Shown: positions 35,004 through 43,152 of the stretch, one piece after another
How the letters are laid out: every line of letters starts with the position of its first letter
Numbering within the stretch: the first letter of the stretch is position 1
Source: SSF14 sp037045585
GTDB lineage: Bacteria > Actinomycetota > Acidimicrobiia > Acidimicrobiales > Microtrichaceae
Direction: 5' to 3'
Assembly (NCBI GenBank): GCA_037045585.1
Contig: JBAOIR010000051.1
Location: 68,265-132,264, forward strand
Length of the DNA stretch: 64,000 nucleotides
Notes under the pieces: generated by a model
What the model saw: only the letters and a program-made list of their open reading frames with translations
Told to the model about the DNA's origin: nothing
The model's database searches: none
Translations under genes and position numbers: made by a program

Positions 35004-35452
35004 CGGATGCTCCTTCCGGAGACGAGTTCGACGGACAGTTCGACGAAGCGACTCGACTGCTGCGGCGCCCACGGCACGACCGGGAGCCGGTCGTACGCTG
35101 CCGCTCGATCGGTCGGGGCGATGGACAGACGGCCCGTGGCGAGGACACTCCAGCCGCTGTGCTCGAACATGTCGAAGTGGTCGATCTCGAGGCAGGCGAC
35201 CGAACCGAGCTCGGCGGCGCGTGTCTTGTCGCCGTCCTCGGACCGGAACACGATCGTGTGGTCATGGAGCAGGTAGTTCACGGGGAGCACGACCGGCAGG
35301 CTGCCCACGCTGAGGCCGAGGCGGCCGATGTGTCCGTGGGAGAGCAGACGGACACAGGTGGCCTCGTCGATCAGGCCGAGGCCGTGCTCGTCGGTGCCGT
35401 CGGTCGGCAACGGACGGGAGGACCACGTTCCGTGCTGGGCCGCGCCGTTCAC
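35000..35452 (-). CDS. PPOX-type FMN-binding split-barrel protein, paralogue 2
   Basis: A GTG start at 35452 gives 150 residues with the same fold as its neighbours: LLSHGHIGRLGLSVGSLPVV, LPVNYLLHDHTIVFRSEDG, ACLEIDHFDMFEHSGWSVLA and a C-terminal VELVSGRSIR. Four-base overlaps with both neighbours indicate coupled translation. Possibly forms hetero-oligomers with the paralogues; that is inference. Confidence 0.85.
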   Translation of the reverse strand: MNGAAQHGTWSSRPLPTDGTDEHGLGLIDEATCVRLLSHGHIGRLGLSVGSLPVVLPVNYLLHDHTIVFRSEDGDKTRAAELGSVACLEIDHFDMFEHSGWSVLATGRLSIAPTDRAAAYDRLPVVPWAPQQSSRFVELSVELVSGRSIR

Positions 35453-35931
35453 AGGTAGCCCCGTCCGTCGAGCGGGATCTGCTGGAGCTCGATGCGGCGA
35501 CCGCTCAGGTACTCCACCCTCACCCGCACCAGGACCGGCTGGTCGCCGGGTGCCCAGGTGTCGAGGGTGTCGTCTCCCTCCTCGATGAGGGCACCGGCGA
35601 GGTCGGGGTCGACCAGCTCGGCGACGCCGTGCACGAGCACACTCCAGCCCGTGCGGTGGAACCAGTCGAACCGGTCGACCTGCAGGCTGACGGGCGAGCT
35701 GAGCACCCGGTCGAGGAGGACACCGGGGTGGGAACGGAAGACCGGGTCACCGTCGCGGACCACGAAGTTGACCGGCACCACGTCGGGAGCCGCGGTGGCG
35801 TCGCCGACCGCGAGGCGACCGACCGACTCGAGCACCAGCAAGGTGGCGCATTCGTCCTCGTCCAGTTCGACCAGATCTCGATCTTCGGTGTTGGGGTCCA
35901 TATCTGTTCGGTCCGATCGGGGGTGAGTCAT
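35449..35931 (-). CDS. PPOX-type FMN-binding split-barrel protein, paralogue 3
   Basis: ATG at 35931 (MTHPRSDRTDMDPNTED); the second Met at 35901 is possible. Core motifs are LLVLESVGRLAVGDATAAPD, VVPVNFVVRDGDPVFRSHPG, VSLQVDRFDWFHRTGWSVLV and VRVEYLSGRRIELQQIP. It is the first of three tandem paralogues and starts 29 bases after the response-regulator gene at 35961. A weak DosR-like sequence (35939-35953) sits just upstream. Confidence 0.83.
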   Translation of the reverse strand: MTHPRSDRTDMDPNTEDRDLVELDEDECATLLVLESVGRLAVGDATAAPDVVPVNFVVRDGDPVFRSHPGVLLDRVLSSPVSLQVDRFDWFHRTGWSVLVHGVAELVDPDLAGALIEEGDDTLDTWAPGDQPVLVRVRVEYLSGRRIELQQIPLDGRGYL

Positions 35932-35960
35932 TTCATCCTCGGTCCAAGGACGCCCGCCCG

Positions 35961-36614
35961 TCAGAGGCGAAGGTCCTTCTCCCGGCGTTGGGCCGCCTTG
36001 GCGGCGAACACCGCCGCCTCGGTCCGCCGGTGCATGCCCAACGTCCGCAGCACGTTCGACATGTAGTTCTTGACGGTCTTCTCCGACAGGTACAGGCGCT
36101 CGCCGATCTCGCGGTTGGTGTGCCCGTCGGCCAGGAGCGCCAGGATCGCCCGCTCGCGGGGGCCCAGCTCGGCGATTCGGTCCTCCACGTCCTGGATGGC
36201 GCGCACATGAGCGCGGACCTTCTCGACCACGTCGGCGGGGATCAGGTTGTGCCCGGCCGCCACGGCGCGGATGCTCTCGATGAGGTCCGACCCGACGACC
36301 TGCTTCAACACGTACCCCTGGGCACCGGCGATCACACTCTCGACGACCGCCTCGTCGTCCGCGAAGGACGTGAGCATGAGGCACCCGACCTCCGGCATCA
36401 TCGACCGGATGTCGCGGCACACCTCGACGCCGCTTCCCTCACCCAGCTGGACGTCCAGCACCGCAACGTCGGGGCGGGTCGAGGGCAGCCGCGCGATCGC
36501 CTCGGCACCGGTGCCGGCCTCCCCCACCACAACGAGGTCGTCCTCGCCGTCGATCAGCTCCCGTACACCCCGACGCACGATCTCGTGGTCGTCGAGGAGA
36601 AAGACACGGATCAC
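35961..36614 (-). CDS. NarL/DosR-family response regulator, paralogue A
   Basis: The GTG at 36614 gives VIRVFLLDDHEIVRRGVREL, a receiver domain with phospho-acceptor DVAVLDVQL, the LMLTSFADDEAV switch and KQVVGSDLIESIRAV. A LuxR-type helix-turn-helix follows (GPRERAILALLADGHTNREI, LYLSEKTVKNYMSNVLRTLG). It is strikingly like DosR/DevR in the C-terminal helix. A good DosR-like box (36649-36663) lies 34 bases before the start, which suggests autoregulation. The partner kinase is probably the PAS kinase at 43153. Confidence 0.9.
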   Translation of the reverse strand: MIRVFLLDDHEIVRRGVRELIDGEDDLVVVGEAGTGAEAIARLPSTRPDVAVLDVQLGEGSGVEVCRDIRSMMPEVGCLMLTSFADDEAVVESVIAGAQGYVLKQVVGSDLIESIRAVAAGHNLIPADVVEKVRAHVRAIQDVEDRIAELGPRERAILALLADGHTNREIGERLYLSEKTVKNYMSNVLRTLGMHRRTEAAVFAAKAAQRREKDLRL

Positions 36615-36648
36615 AGCCCCATTCGGCCAGAGTGCACCCCGTGGCGAC

Positions 36649-36663
36649 AGGGCCGAACGTCCC
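36649..36663. promoter_or_regulatory. DosR-like box, response regulator A
   Basis: AGGGCCGAACGTCCC; on the other strand GGGACGTTCGGCCCT, one mismatch from the island consensus. It ends 34 bases before the start at 36614. Confidence 0.7.
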
Positions 36664-36697
36664 GACGTCGACAACGACCCCCGAACCGGCCGACCGA

Positions 36698-37345
36698 TCA
36701 GCTCGTACCGCGACGCTCCGCCAACCGTGCCGCGTACACGGCGGCCTCGGTGCGGCGGCTCATCCCCATCTTCGACAGCAGGTTCGACACGTAGTTCTTG
36801 ACCGTCTTCTCGGCGAGGAACATCTCATCCGCGATCTGGCGGTTGGTGCGGCCCTCCGCGAGCAGCGACAGGATGCGCTTCTCCTGCGGGGTCAGGCCCT
36901 TGAGGCGCTCGTCCTCCTCGGGAGCGCGGCGGATGCGCTCGAGCACCCGCTGGGTGGTCCTCGGATCGAGGAGCGACTCGCCCCCAGCCACCTTGCGGAC
37001 CGAGTCGACGAGGTCGCTCCCCTTCACCTGCTTCAGCACGAAGCCGGCAGCGCCCGCCATGATCGCCTCGAAGAGCGCTTCGTCCTCGGCGAACGAGGTC
37101 AGCATGAGGCACACCAGTTCGGGACGAACCGAGCGGACTTCGCGGCACACCTCGACGCCGCTGCCGTCGGGAAGCTGCACGTCGAGGATCGCGACGTCGG
37201 GTGCCGTGGCGAGGATCCGGCTGACCGCCTGCTCCGCCGTGCCCGCCTCTCCGACGACCTCGATGTCGTCCTCCATACCCAGGAGATCGGCGACCCCGCG
37301 CCGTACGACCTCGTGGTCATCGAGCAGGAACACGCGGATCGTCAT
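36698..37345 (-). CDS. NarL/DosR-family response regulator, paralogue B
   Basis: The 215-residue protein MTIRVFLLDDHEVVRRGVAD has acceptor motif DVAILDVQLPDGSG, VCLMLTSFAEDEALFEAI and KQVKGSDLVDSVRKVAGGES. Its DNA-binding domain reads GLTPQEKRILSLLAEGRTNR, FLAEKTVKNYVSNLLSKMGM and RRTEAAVYAARLAERRG. The sequence is very close to mycobacterial DosR (DevR) including the KTVKNYVSNLL recognition helix. It is the best candidate to bind the 15-bp boxes in the island. Only a weak box-like sequence (37346-37360) abuts its start. Confidence 0.92.
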   Translation of the reverse strand: MTIRVFLLDDHEVVRRGVADLLGMEDDIEVVGEAGTAEQAVSRILATAPDVAILDVQLPDGSGVEVCREVRSVRPELVCLMLTSFAEDEALFEAIMAGAAGFVLKQVKGSDLVDSVRKVAGGESLLDPRTTQRVLERIRRAPEEDERLKGLTPQEKRILSLLAEGRTNRQIADEMFLAEKTVKNYVSNLLSKMGMSRRTEAAVYAARLAERRGTS

Positions 37346-37440
37346 GGGCCAAGTATGCCCGCCCGCTCTTCTGCAAGGAGTTCGTAAGAACTGCGGCGCG
37401 TTCCGTGACCGCGGTTCGCGACGGTCCTACGGTTCGGTTC

Positions 37441-37872
37441 ATGCAACCCGACACCGCCCGCCACCGGCTCCGTTCGCTCGCCGTCGTCGCCCTTGCCCTC
37501 CCCGTCCTCACGGTGGGGTGCGGCGACGACACCGGCACCGCCGCGATCGCCACGACGGCCGCCGCTGCGGCCAGCACCACCGTCGGCGGGTCCGACACGA
37601 CCTCTCCCGACACGACCTCTCCCGACACGGCGGCCGACACGACCGACGCGTCCGGTGCGACGACCAAGGTGAACGCCAACGACGCGTCGGTCGAGGAACT
37701 CGCGGCGGCCTTCGAGGCCGCCGGCATCCCCAACGCCGCCCGGTGGGCCCACGAGGTCGAGGAGTACCGCCCCTACAGCGACGACGGATGGGCGCACCTC
37801 CGCCAGGAGCTCTCCAAGTACAACATCGACGACGCGACGTTCGAGCAGATCGTCGCGACCCTCGAGCTGTGA
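37441..37872 (+). CDS. Lipoprotein with Thr-rich linker and helix-hairpin-helix-like domain
   Basis: ATG at 37441. A signal peptide ends at lipobox LTVGC (about residue 27). A linker rich in Thr/Ala includes a 15-bp tandem repeat (37593-37622) that encodes DTTSP twice. The C-terminal ~70 residues (VNANDASVEELAAAFEAAGI) resemble a ComEA/HHH-type domain. It is divergent from response regulator B and coupled by GTGA overlap to the next membrane protein. Function unknown. Confidence 0.7.
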   Translation: MQPDTARHRLRSLAVVALALPVLTVGCGDDTGTAAIATTAAAAASTTVGGSDTTSPDTTSPDTAADTTDASGATTKVNANDASVEELAAAFEAAGIPNAARWAHEVEEYRPYSDDGWAHLRQELSKYNIDDATFEQIVATLEL

Positions 37873-38351
37873 ACCAGGTAGCGCCCGTTGCGGCGCCCGA
37901 GCGTGACCGGCTCCGTTCCGGGGTGCTCGTCGTGGTGGTCGTCGCGACGGTGGGCATCGTCGTCGAGCTCGCCACCAGTCGCCACTGGCATGGGGGCATC
38001 CAGCTCATCCCGTGGTTCGCTGCCGGCCTCCTGCTGGTCGCGACCGCGCTGATCGGCCGGGGCGCGCCCGGCGGTGTGCGCGTCGGGCGCGTCCTGGCTG
38101 CGGTTGTCTCGCTGGCCAGCCTGTTCGGCGTGTGGGAGCACGTCGAAGGCAACTACGACAGCGGGCCGCTCGACTTCCGTTACGCCACGAGTTGGGCGTC
38201 GATGTCGGAGGCGACGCGTTGGTGGAAGGCAGTGAGCGGCGGCGTCGGGGCTGCCCCGCCGATCGTCCCGGGCGCGCTCGCGCTGGTGGCCGGGCTCCTG
38301 GTGGTCGCCACGTTCGGCCCCGGCGGAAGGTCCGGCGACCGGACCGGTTGA
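37869..38351 (+). CDS. Four-helix membrane protein
   Basis: GTG at 37869 overlaps the lipoprotein stop. Of 160 residues, hydrophobic helices are seen at LVVVVVATVGIVVELA, IQLIPWFAAGLLLVATALIG, VLAAVVSLASLFGVWEHV and PPIVPGALALVAGLLVVATF. No family is recognised; the pairing with a lipoprotein suggests a small envelope complex. It is convergent with the carbamoyltransferase gene, five bases apart. Confidence 0.7.
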   Translation: MNQVAPVAAPERDRLRSGVLVVVVVATVGIVVELATSRHWHGGIQLIPWFAAGLLLVATALIGRGAPGGVRVGRVLAAVVSLASLFGVWEHVEGNYDSGPLDFRYATSWASMSEATRWWKAVSGGVGAAPPIVPGALALVAGLLVVATFGPGGRSGDRTG

Positions 38352-38356
38352 CCGGG

Positions 38357-39358
38357 TCAGTGGCCCAGGGTCGCGACCATCACCGCTTTGATCGTGTGCA
38401 TCCGGTTCTCGGCCTGGTCGAACACGATCGACGCCGCCGACTCGAACACGTCCTCGGTCACCTCGAGCGCCGAATGCCCAGTCCGCGCTGCCAGTTCCGT
38501 GCCGATCATCGTGTCGCGGTTGTGCATCGCCGGGAGGCAGTGCATGAAGAGCACCCGAGGGTTGCCCGTGAGCCGGACGACCGCCTCGTTCACCTGGTAG
38601 GGCAACAGCTCGGCGATCCGCTCGTCCCACGTCTCGACGGGTTCGCCCATCGAGACCCAGACGTCGGTGTAGAGGTAGTCGACGCCGGCGACCGCCGCAG
38701 CGAGGTCTTCGGTGACGAGCACGCGGGCGCCGGTATCCGCCGCGATCTTGTCGACGGTGGCGCGGAGGTCGGCGTCGGGCCACAGGTGGGCCGGGGCGGC
38801 GATTCGGACGTCCATACCGAGCAGGGCGCCGGTCACGAGGAGCGAGCGGGCCGTGTTGTTCCGGGCGTCGCCGAGGTAGCAGTACGCGATCTCGTCGAGA
38901 TGCTTGTTGGAGTGCTCCACCATCGTGAGCACGTCGGCGAGCATCTGGGTCGGGTGCCACTCGTCGGTGAGACCGTTCCACACCGGCACGCCGGCGTACT
39001 GGGCGAGCGTCTCGACGGTGTCCTGGGAGAACCCGCGGTACTCGATGCCGTCGAACATCCGCCCGAGCACACGAGCGGTGTCCTTCGTCGACTCCTTCCG
39101 GCCCATCTGGGAGCCCGACGGGTCGAGGTACGTGACGTGCGCCCCCTGGTCGTGCGCCGCCACCTCGAACGCGCACCGGGTCCGCGTCGAGGTCTTCTCG
39201 AAGATGAGGGCGATGTTGCGGCCGGTGAGGGTGGGGCGCTCGTAACCGGCGCGCTTGGCGGCCTTGAGCTGGGCGGCGAGGTCGATGAGGAATCGCAACT
39301 CGTCGGGGGTGTGGTCGAGCTCCTTCACGAAGCTCCGGTGGCGCAGGTTGATCGCCAC
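38357..39358 (-). CDS. arcB: Ornithine carbamoyltransferase, catabolic
   Basis: The 333-residue product has carbamoyl-phosphate motif EKTSTRTRCAFE, HPTQMLADVLTM, YLGDARNNTARSLLV and the ornithine-site FMHCLPAMHNRDT, so it is a complete OTC. Direct position after arginine deiminase (one base between them) and the length of the long catabolic type support phosphorolysis of citrulline in the arginine deiminase pathway rather than biosynthesis. Cotranscribed with arcA, probably from the DosR-like box near 40653. Confidence 0.92.
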   Translation of the reverse strand: MAINLRHRSFVKELDHTPDELRFLIDLAAQLKAAKRAGYERPTLTGRNIALIFEKTSTRTRCAFEVAAHDQGAHVTYLDPSGSQMGRKESTKDTARVLGRMFDGIEYRGFSQDTVETLAQYAGVPVWNGLTDEWHPTQMLADVLTMVEHSNKHLDEIAYCYLGDARNNTARSLLVTGALLGMDVRIAAPAHLWPDADLRATVDKIAADTGARVLVTEDLAAAVAGVDYLYTDVWVSMGEPVETWDERIAELLPYQVNEAVVRLTGNPRVLFMHCLPAMHNRDTMIGTELAARTGHSALEVTEDVFESAASIVFDQAENRMHTIKAVMVATLGH

Positions 39359-39359
39359 G

Positions 39360-40595
39360 TCAGGCCTCGCCGTCGACCGCGTCGCGTTCGACCGGGCAGG
39401 TCATGCACCGGGGGCCGCCACGGCCGCGTCCGAGTTCGCTGCCCTCGATGGAGATCACCTCGATGCCGTTGCGCCGGAGCATCGTGTTCGTCGTGACGTT
39501 GCGGTTGTAGCCGACCACGACCCCGGGTTCGACGGCGAGGAAGTTCGTTCCGTCGTCCCACTGCTCGCGCTCGGCGGCCCGGACGTCCTCGTCGGCTCGG
39601 AGGACCGTCACCTTGTCGACGCCGAGCGCCGCGGCGACGGCGGCCCACATGTCGCTGTTGGCTTCGACCGCGAGCGCACCGTCGCCGTCACCGGGACGGA
39701 TCGTCCACGACCGGAGGTTCGTGTCGAGGTACGGGTAGGCGACGAACGTCGATCGGTCGAGCATCGTGAGCACGGTGTCGAGGTGCATGAACGCGTGCGA
39801 GCGCGGCAACTCCGCAGCGATGACCTGGGTCGCCTGACCGGCGGCGAAGAGCGCCGCGGCGAGCTGCTCGACGGCCATCGGCGTCGTTCGCTCGCCCATG
39901 CCGACGATCACCGCTCCGTTGCCGAGCACGTGCACGTCGCCGCCCTCGATCGACGCCGGCTGGTGGTCGACGTCATCGCCGCCCAGCCAGGTGTGGAACG
40001 ACGCCGAGGAGAACATCGGGTGGAACCGGTAGATCGCCCGCATGTGGAGGGTCTCGCGCTGGCGCGCCGTCTTGGCCATCGTGTTGATGGACACCCCGCC
40101 GTACACCCACGCCGAGTTGTCCCGCGGGAAGAGATGGTTGGGCAGCGGCGTGAGCAGGAAGTCGTCGTCGGTGAGCGCACTCCACTTCAGGCTCGGGACC
40201 CCGCGGAGATCGATGTCGTGCTTGGTGATGCCGCCGACCAGGAAGCGGGCCAGCTCCGCCGGGTCGGCGATCTCGCCGAGGGCCCGGAGAGGATCGACGA
40301 GCGCGGGACCGACTCCGTCGGGGGTGCACAGGTGGTCGAGCACATAGGCACGACCCTCCGGCACGGCGAGCGTCTCGGCGAGCAACTCGTCGAAGTGGTG
40401 GACGACGATGCCGCGGTCGCGGAGCGCACCGGCGAACGCGTCGTGCTCCTCGCGGGCCCGCTTCACCCACAAGATGTCGTCGAACAGCAGCTGTTCGGCG
40501 TTGCCCGGGGTCAGCCGAGTCAGTTCGAGGTCCGGGCGGTGCACGATCACCTGCCGCAGCCTGCCGACCTCCGAGTGGACTCCGAACTGTGCCAT
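39360..40595 (-). CDS. arcA: Arginine deiminase
   Basis: Arginine deiminase hydrolyses arginine to citrulline and ammonia in the cytoplasm. The 411-residue product has FGVHSEVGRLRQVIVHRPDL, LPNHLFPRDNSAWVYG, HTWLGGDDV, SIEGGDVHVLGNGAVIVG, the catalytic His in SHAFMHLDTVLTML and the nucleophile Cys (about 397) in GRGRGGPRCMTCP. All active-site parts are present. A DosR-like box (40653-40667) lies 57 bases upstream of its ATG; a second serves the divergent transporter. Confidence 0.95.
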   Translation of the reverse strand: MAQFGVHSEVGRLRQVIVHRPDLELTRLTPGNAEQLLFDDILWVKRAREEHDAFAGALRDRGIVVHHFDELLAETLAVPEGRAYVLDHLCTPDGVGPALVDPLRALGEIADPAELARFLVGGITKHDIDLRGVPSLKWSALTDDDFLLTPLPNHLFPRDNSAWVYGGVSINTMAKTARQRETLHMRAIYRFHPMFSSASFHTWLGGDDVDHQPASIEGGDVHVLGNGAVIVGMGERTTPMAVEQLAAALFAAGQATQVIAAELPRSHAFMHLDTVLTMLDRSTFVAYPYLDTNLRSWTIRPGDGDGALAVEANSDMWAAVAAALGVDKVTVLRADEDVRAAEREQWDDGTNFLAVEPGVVVGYNRNVTTNTMLRRNGIEVISIEGSELGRGRGGPRCMTCPVERDAVDGEA

Positions 40596-40652
40596 GGGCG
40601 TCTCCTGTCGTCGGTACCGCCTCCACACTCCACGACGCACACCACCCCACCA

Positions 40653-40667
40653 AGGGCCGAAGGTCAC
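40653..40667. promoter_or_regulatory. DosR-like box, arcA side
   Basis: AGGGCCGAAGGTCAC, reverse GTGACCTTCGGCCCT. It is identical in sequence to the box at 57952. Confidence 0.72.
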
Positions 40668-40697
40668 CAGGCGGCCCGAGCGAGATCGGGACCTTTC

Positions 40698-40712
40698 GGG
40701 ACCTCCGGCCCT
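40698..40712. promoter_or_regulatory. DosR-like box, arcD side
   Basis: GGGACCTCCGGCCCT, 75 bases before the transporter ATG. A partial half-site pair, GGGACCTTTCGGGACC (40688-40703), overlaps it on the left. Confidence 0.72.
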
Positions 40713-40787
40713 GCCCCCTGTCGCGATCACCGGCGCATGGTGGACGAGACCCGCTGCGAGAGCAGCGACCTCGAAGGGGAGGACACC

Positions 40788-42290
40788 ATGACCAGCACCG
40801 TGCAACGGCCGCCGATCCCACCGCTTGATCAACAGCGCCCGACACCACCGCCGGGCCCTCCCACCGGCGGCTCGTCCTCGGGCGAGGCCCGTGGCGACGA
40901 GCTCGGCCTGGGCTCGTCGACCGCCCTCGTCGTCGGCAGCATCATCGGCACCGGCGTCTTCACGATGCCCGCCGTCATGGCCGGCGCCGGCACCAGCTCC
41001 ATCATCACCCTGGGCGTGATCGCCCTCGGGGCCGTCCTGCTCGGCCAGCTGTTCGGTCAGCTCACCAAGCGGGTACCCAACGTCGACGGCGGGCTCTACG
41101 CCTACTCGCGACACGAGTTCGGCGACTTCGCCGGCTTCCTGACGGCGTGGTGCTACTGGATCACGTGTTGGGCCGGCAACGCCGCGATCGTCAGCTCGTG
41201 GGTCCTCTACGTCGAGTCGCTCTTCGGCATCGAGAACCCCTCGGCCTGGACGAACCTCGGCATCGCCCTCGCCGGGCTGTGGATCCCCGCAGCCGTGAAC
41301 CTGGCGGGCGTGAAGCAGATGGCCTGGCTCCAGAACGTCACCGTGGTGCTCAAGTTCGTGCCGCTCGTGTTCGTCGGCATCGTCGGCTGGTTCTTCGTGA
41401 CGGCCGACAACTTCGGGCCGTTCAACGCCTCGGGCGGCAGCCTCTACGACGGCATCGGCATCGCCGCCGGGGTGGCGCTGTTCTCGTTCATCGGCGTGGA
41501 GTGCGCGTCGATCGCCGCCGGACGGGTGAAGAACCCCCGCCGCAACGTCGGTCGGGCCTCGGTGTTCGGCACCGCTGCGAGCGGGCTCCTCTACATCGCC
41601 GTCACCGCCGTCATCATGGGCCTGGTGCCCCACGACGAGTTGGTCAACGACGGTGCGCCGTTCGTCGCCGGGTTCAAGGCGATGTTCGACGGCGCCGGCT
41701 GGGCCGGCAAGGCCGTCGCGCTGATCGCCGTCGTCTCCGGTCTCGGAGCCCTGAACGGCTGGACGCTGGTCACCGCCGAGATGCCCTTCGCCGCCGCCCG
41801 CGACGGCATGTTCCCCCGGGCGTTCGCCAAGGTCGACGCCAAGGGCACCCCCTGGTTCGGCGTGATCGTCTCGACGATCGTTGCGTCGGTCCTGATGGCG
41901 TGGAGCTACAGCGGTGAGACCGGGCTCAAGGTGTTCACGTACCTCGTGTACCTCTCGGTCGTGACCGTCGCGATCCCCTACTTCTTCAGCGCCTGCGCCC
42001 AGCTGTCGTATCTCGTCTCCCGCCGCCGCAAGGTGGAGGGCTGGCGGCTCGCACGCGACATCGCGATCTCGGTGGCCAGCATGTTGTTCGCCCTGTGGGT
42101 GACGATGGCGTCCGGCTACCAGTCGGTGTACCAGACCATGCTCCTGGTCCTCGTGGGCGTGCCCATCTACGCCTTCCTGAAGGCCCGCCGTGAGCGTGAC
42201 GGCCTCGTTCCGGAGCCCGTCGACCAGGACGACGCCCCGACGGCGATCGACCTCGCGACCGTGGGCGCCCTCGTTCCGGAAGCAGACTGA
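40788..42290 (+). CDS. arcD: APC-family arginine/ornithine antiporter-like permease
   Basis: The 500-residue protein has a Pro/Gly-rich cytoplasmic N-terminus, then LGLGSSTALVVGSIIGTGVF (helix 1 with the APC GSIIGTGVF motif) and about twelve hydrophobic helices, including FIGVECASIAAGRVKNP in helix 6. It resembles the arginine-ornithine/agmatine group. Divergent from arcA-arcB and sharing its control region, it most likely exchanges external arginine for ornithine. An AAGGGGAGG ribosome site precedes the ATG. Confidence 0.85.
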   Translation: MTSTVQRPPIPPLDQQRPTPPPGPPTGGSSSGEARGDELGLGSSTALVVGSIIGTGVFTMPAVMAGAGTSSIITLGVIALGAVLLGQLFGQLTKRVPNVDGGLYAYSRHEFGDFAGFLTAWCYWITCWAGNAAIVSSWVLYVESLFGIENPSAWTNLGIALAGLWIPAAVNLAGVKQMAWLQNVTVVLKFVPLVFVGIVGWFFVTADNFGPFNASGGSLYDGIGIAAGVALFSFIGVECASIAAGRVKNPRRNVGRASVFGTAASGLLYIAVTAVIMGLVPHDELVNDGAPFVAGFKAMFDGAGWAGKAVALIAVVSGLGALNGWTLVTAEMPFAAARDGMFPRAFAKVDAKGTPWFGVIVSTIVASVLMAWSYSGETGLKVFTYLVYLSVVTVAIPYFFSACAQLSYLVSRRRKVEGWRLARDIAISVASMLFALWVTMASGYQSVYQTMLLVLVGVPIYAFLKARRERDGLVPEPVDQDDAPTAIDLATVGALVPEAD

Positions 42291-42293
42291 GAC

Positions 42294-43079
42294 ATGGCTC
42301 CCCGCGCACTCATCCGCCGTCCCGGTCCCTTGCTGGCCGGCGGCATCGTCACCCATCTCGAGCGAGTTCCCGTCGACGTCGACGTCGCCCTCGAGCAGTG
42401 GGAGGCGTACACGAAGGCGCTGGCGTCGAACGGGTGGGACCTCATCTCGGTCCCACCCGCCGACGACTGCCCCGACGCCGTGTTCATCGAGGACGCCGTC
42501 GTGGTGTTCCACATGCTCGACTCGTTCCGAGACCTGGCGGTGATCACCCGGCCCGGCGCCGACTCCCGCAAGCCCGAGACGATCGGCATCGAGCCGATCG
42601 TCGTCGACCAGCGCTACTCGGTCGAGCGCATCGAGGCACCGGGCACCCTCGACGGCGGAGACGTCCTCAAGGTGGGCGAAACGGTGTACGTCGGCCGGGG
42701 TGGTCGCACCAACGGCGATGGCATCCGCCAGCTCCGAGCCATCCTGGCGCCACACGGCATGAACGTCATCGCCGTGCCCATCACCAAGGTCCTCCACCTC
42801 AAGTCGGCGGTCACCGCCCTTCCGGACGGCACCGTCATCGGGTACGAGCCGCTCGTCGACGACACCCGGGTCTTCGACCGGTTCCGTCCGGTCCCCGAGG
42901 AGTCCGGTGCCCACGTGGTCGACCTCGGTGACGGGCGCCTGCTGATGGCCGCCGACGCGCCCCGCAGCGCCGAACTCTTCCGTGATCTCGGCTACGACCC
43001 CGTCCTCGTCGACATCGGCGAGTTCCAGAAGCTCGAGGGCTGCGTCACGTGCCTCTCGGTGCGCCTGCGGCGGCCGTGA
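42294..43079 (+). CDS. DDAH-like amidinohydrolase
   Basis: The 261-residue protein begins three bases after arcD. It is of the dimethylarginine dimethylaminohydrolase/arginine deiminase superfamily: PDAVFIEDAVVVFHM, ERIEAPGTLDGGDVLKVGE, catalytic His in KVLHLKSAVTALPDG and C-terminal Cys (about 253) in EGCVTCLSVRL. It could convert methylarginines to citrulline, feeding the same pathway, or act as a second small arginine deiminase. The operon position favours a role in arginine fermentation. Confidence 0.88.
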   Translation: MAPRALIRRPGPLLAGGIVTHLERVPVDVDVALEQWEAYTKALASNGWDLISVPPADDCPDAVFIEDAVVVFHMLDSFRDLAVITRPGADSRKPETIGIEPIVVDQRYSVERIEAPGTLDGGDVLKVGETVYVGRGGRTNGDGIRQLRAILAPHGMNVIAVPITKVLHLKSAVTALPDGTVIGYEPLVDDTRVFDRFRPVPEESGAHVVDLGDGRLLMAADAPRSAELFRDLGYDPVLVDIGEFQKLEGCVTCLSVRLRRP

Positions 43080-43088
43080 ACAGGTCGA

Positions 43089-43122
43089 CACGGTTTCGCC
43101 GGCGAGGGACGGCGGAACCGTG
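43089..43122. terminator. Bidirectional hairpin between DDAH-like gene and histidine kinase
   Basis: CACGGTTTCGCCG (43089-43101) pairs with CGGCGGAACCGTG (43110-43122), 12 of 13 positions Watson-Crick. It lies between convergent stops and is likely to end both transcripts. Confidence 0.65.
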
Positions 43123-43152
43123 TGCCACTCCGTGCTGGGGACCGACGGCAGG

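Noticed and set aside
35939..35953. TCGGTCCAAGGACGC before PPOX paralogue 3
   Set aside because: Core resembles the box at 54910 but the flanks differ and it lies only seven bases from the start. Noted as weak only.
37346..37360. GGGCCAAGTATGCCC abutting response regulator B as a box
   Set aside because: Too many mismatches and directly against the start codon; not counted.
40688..40703. GGGACCTTTCGGGACC as a separate DosR-like box
   Set aside because: The right half does not match GGCCCT and it overlaps the better site at 40698. It may be an extra half-site only.
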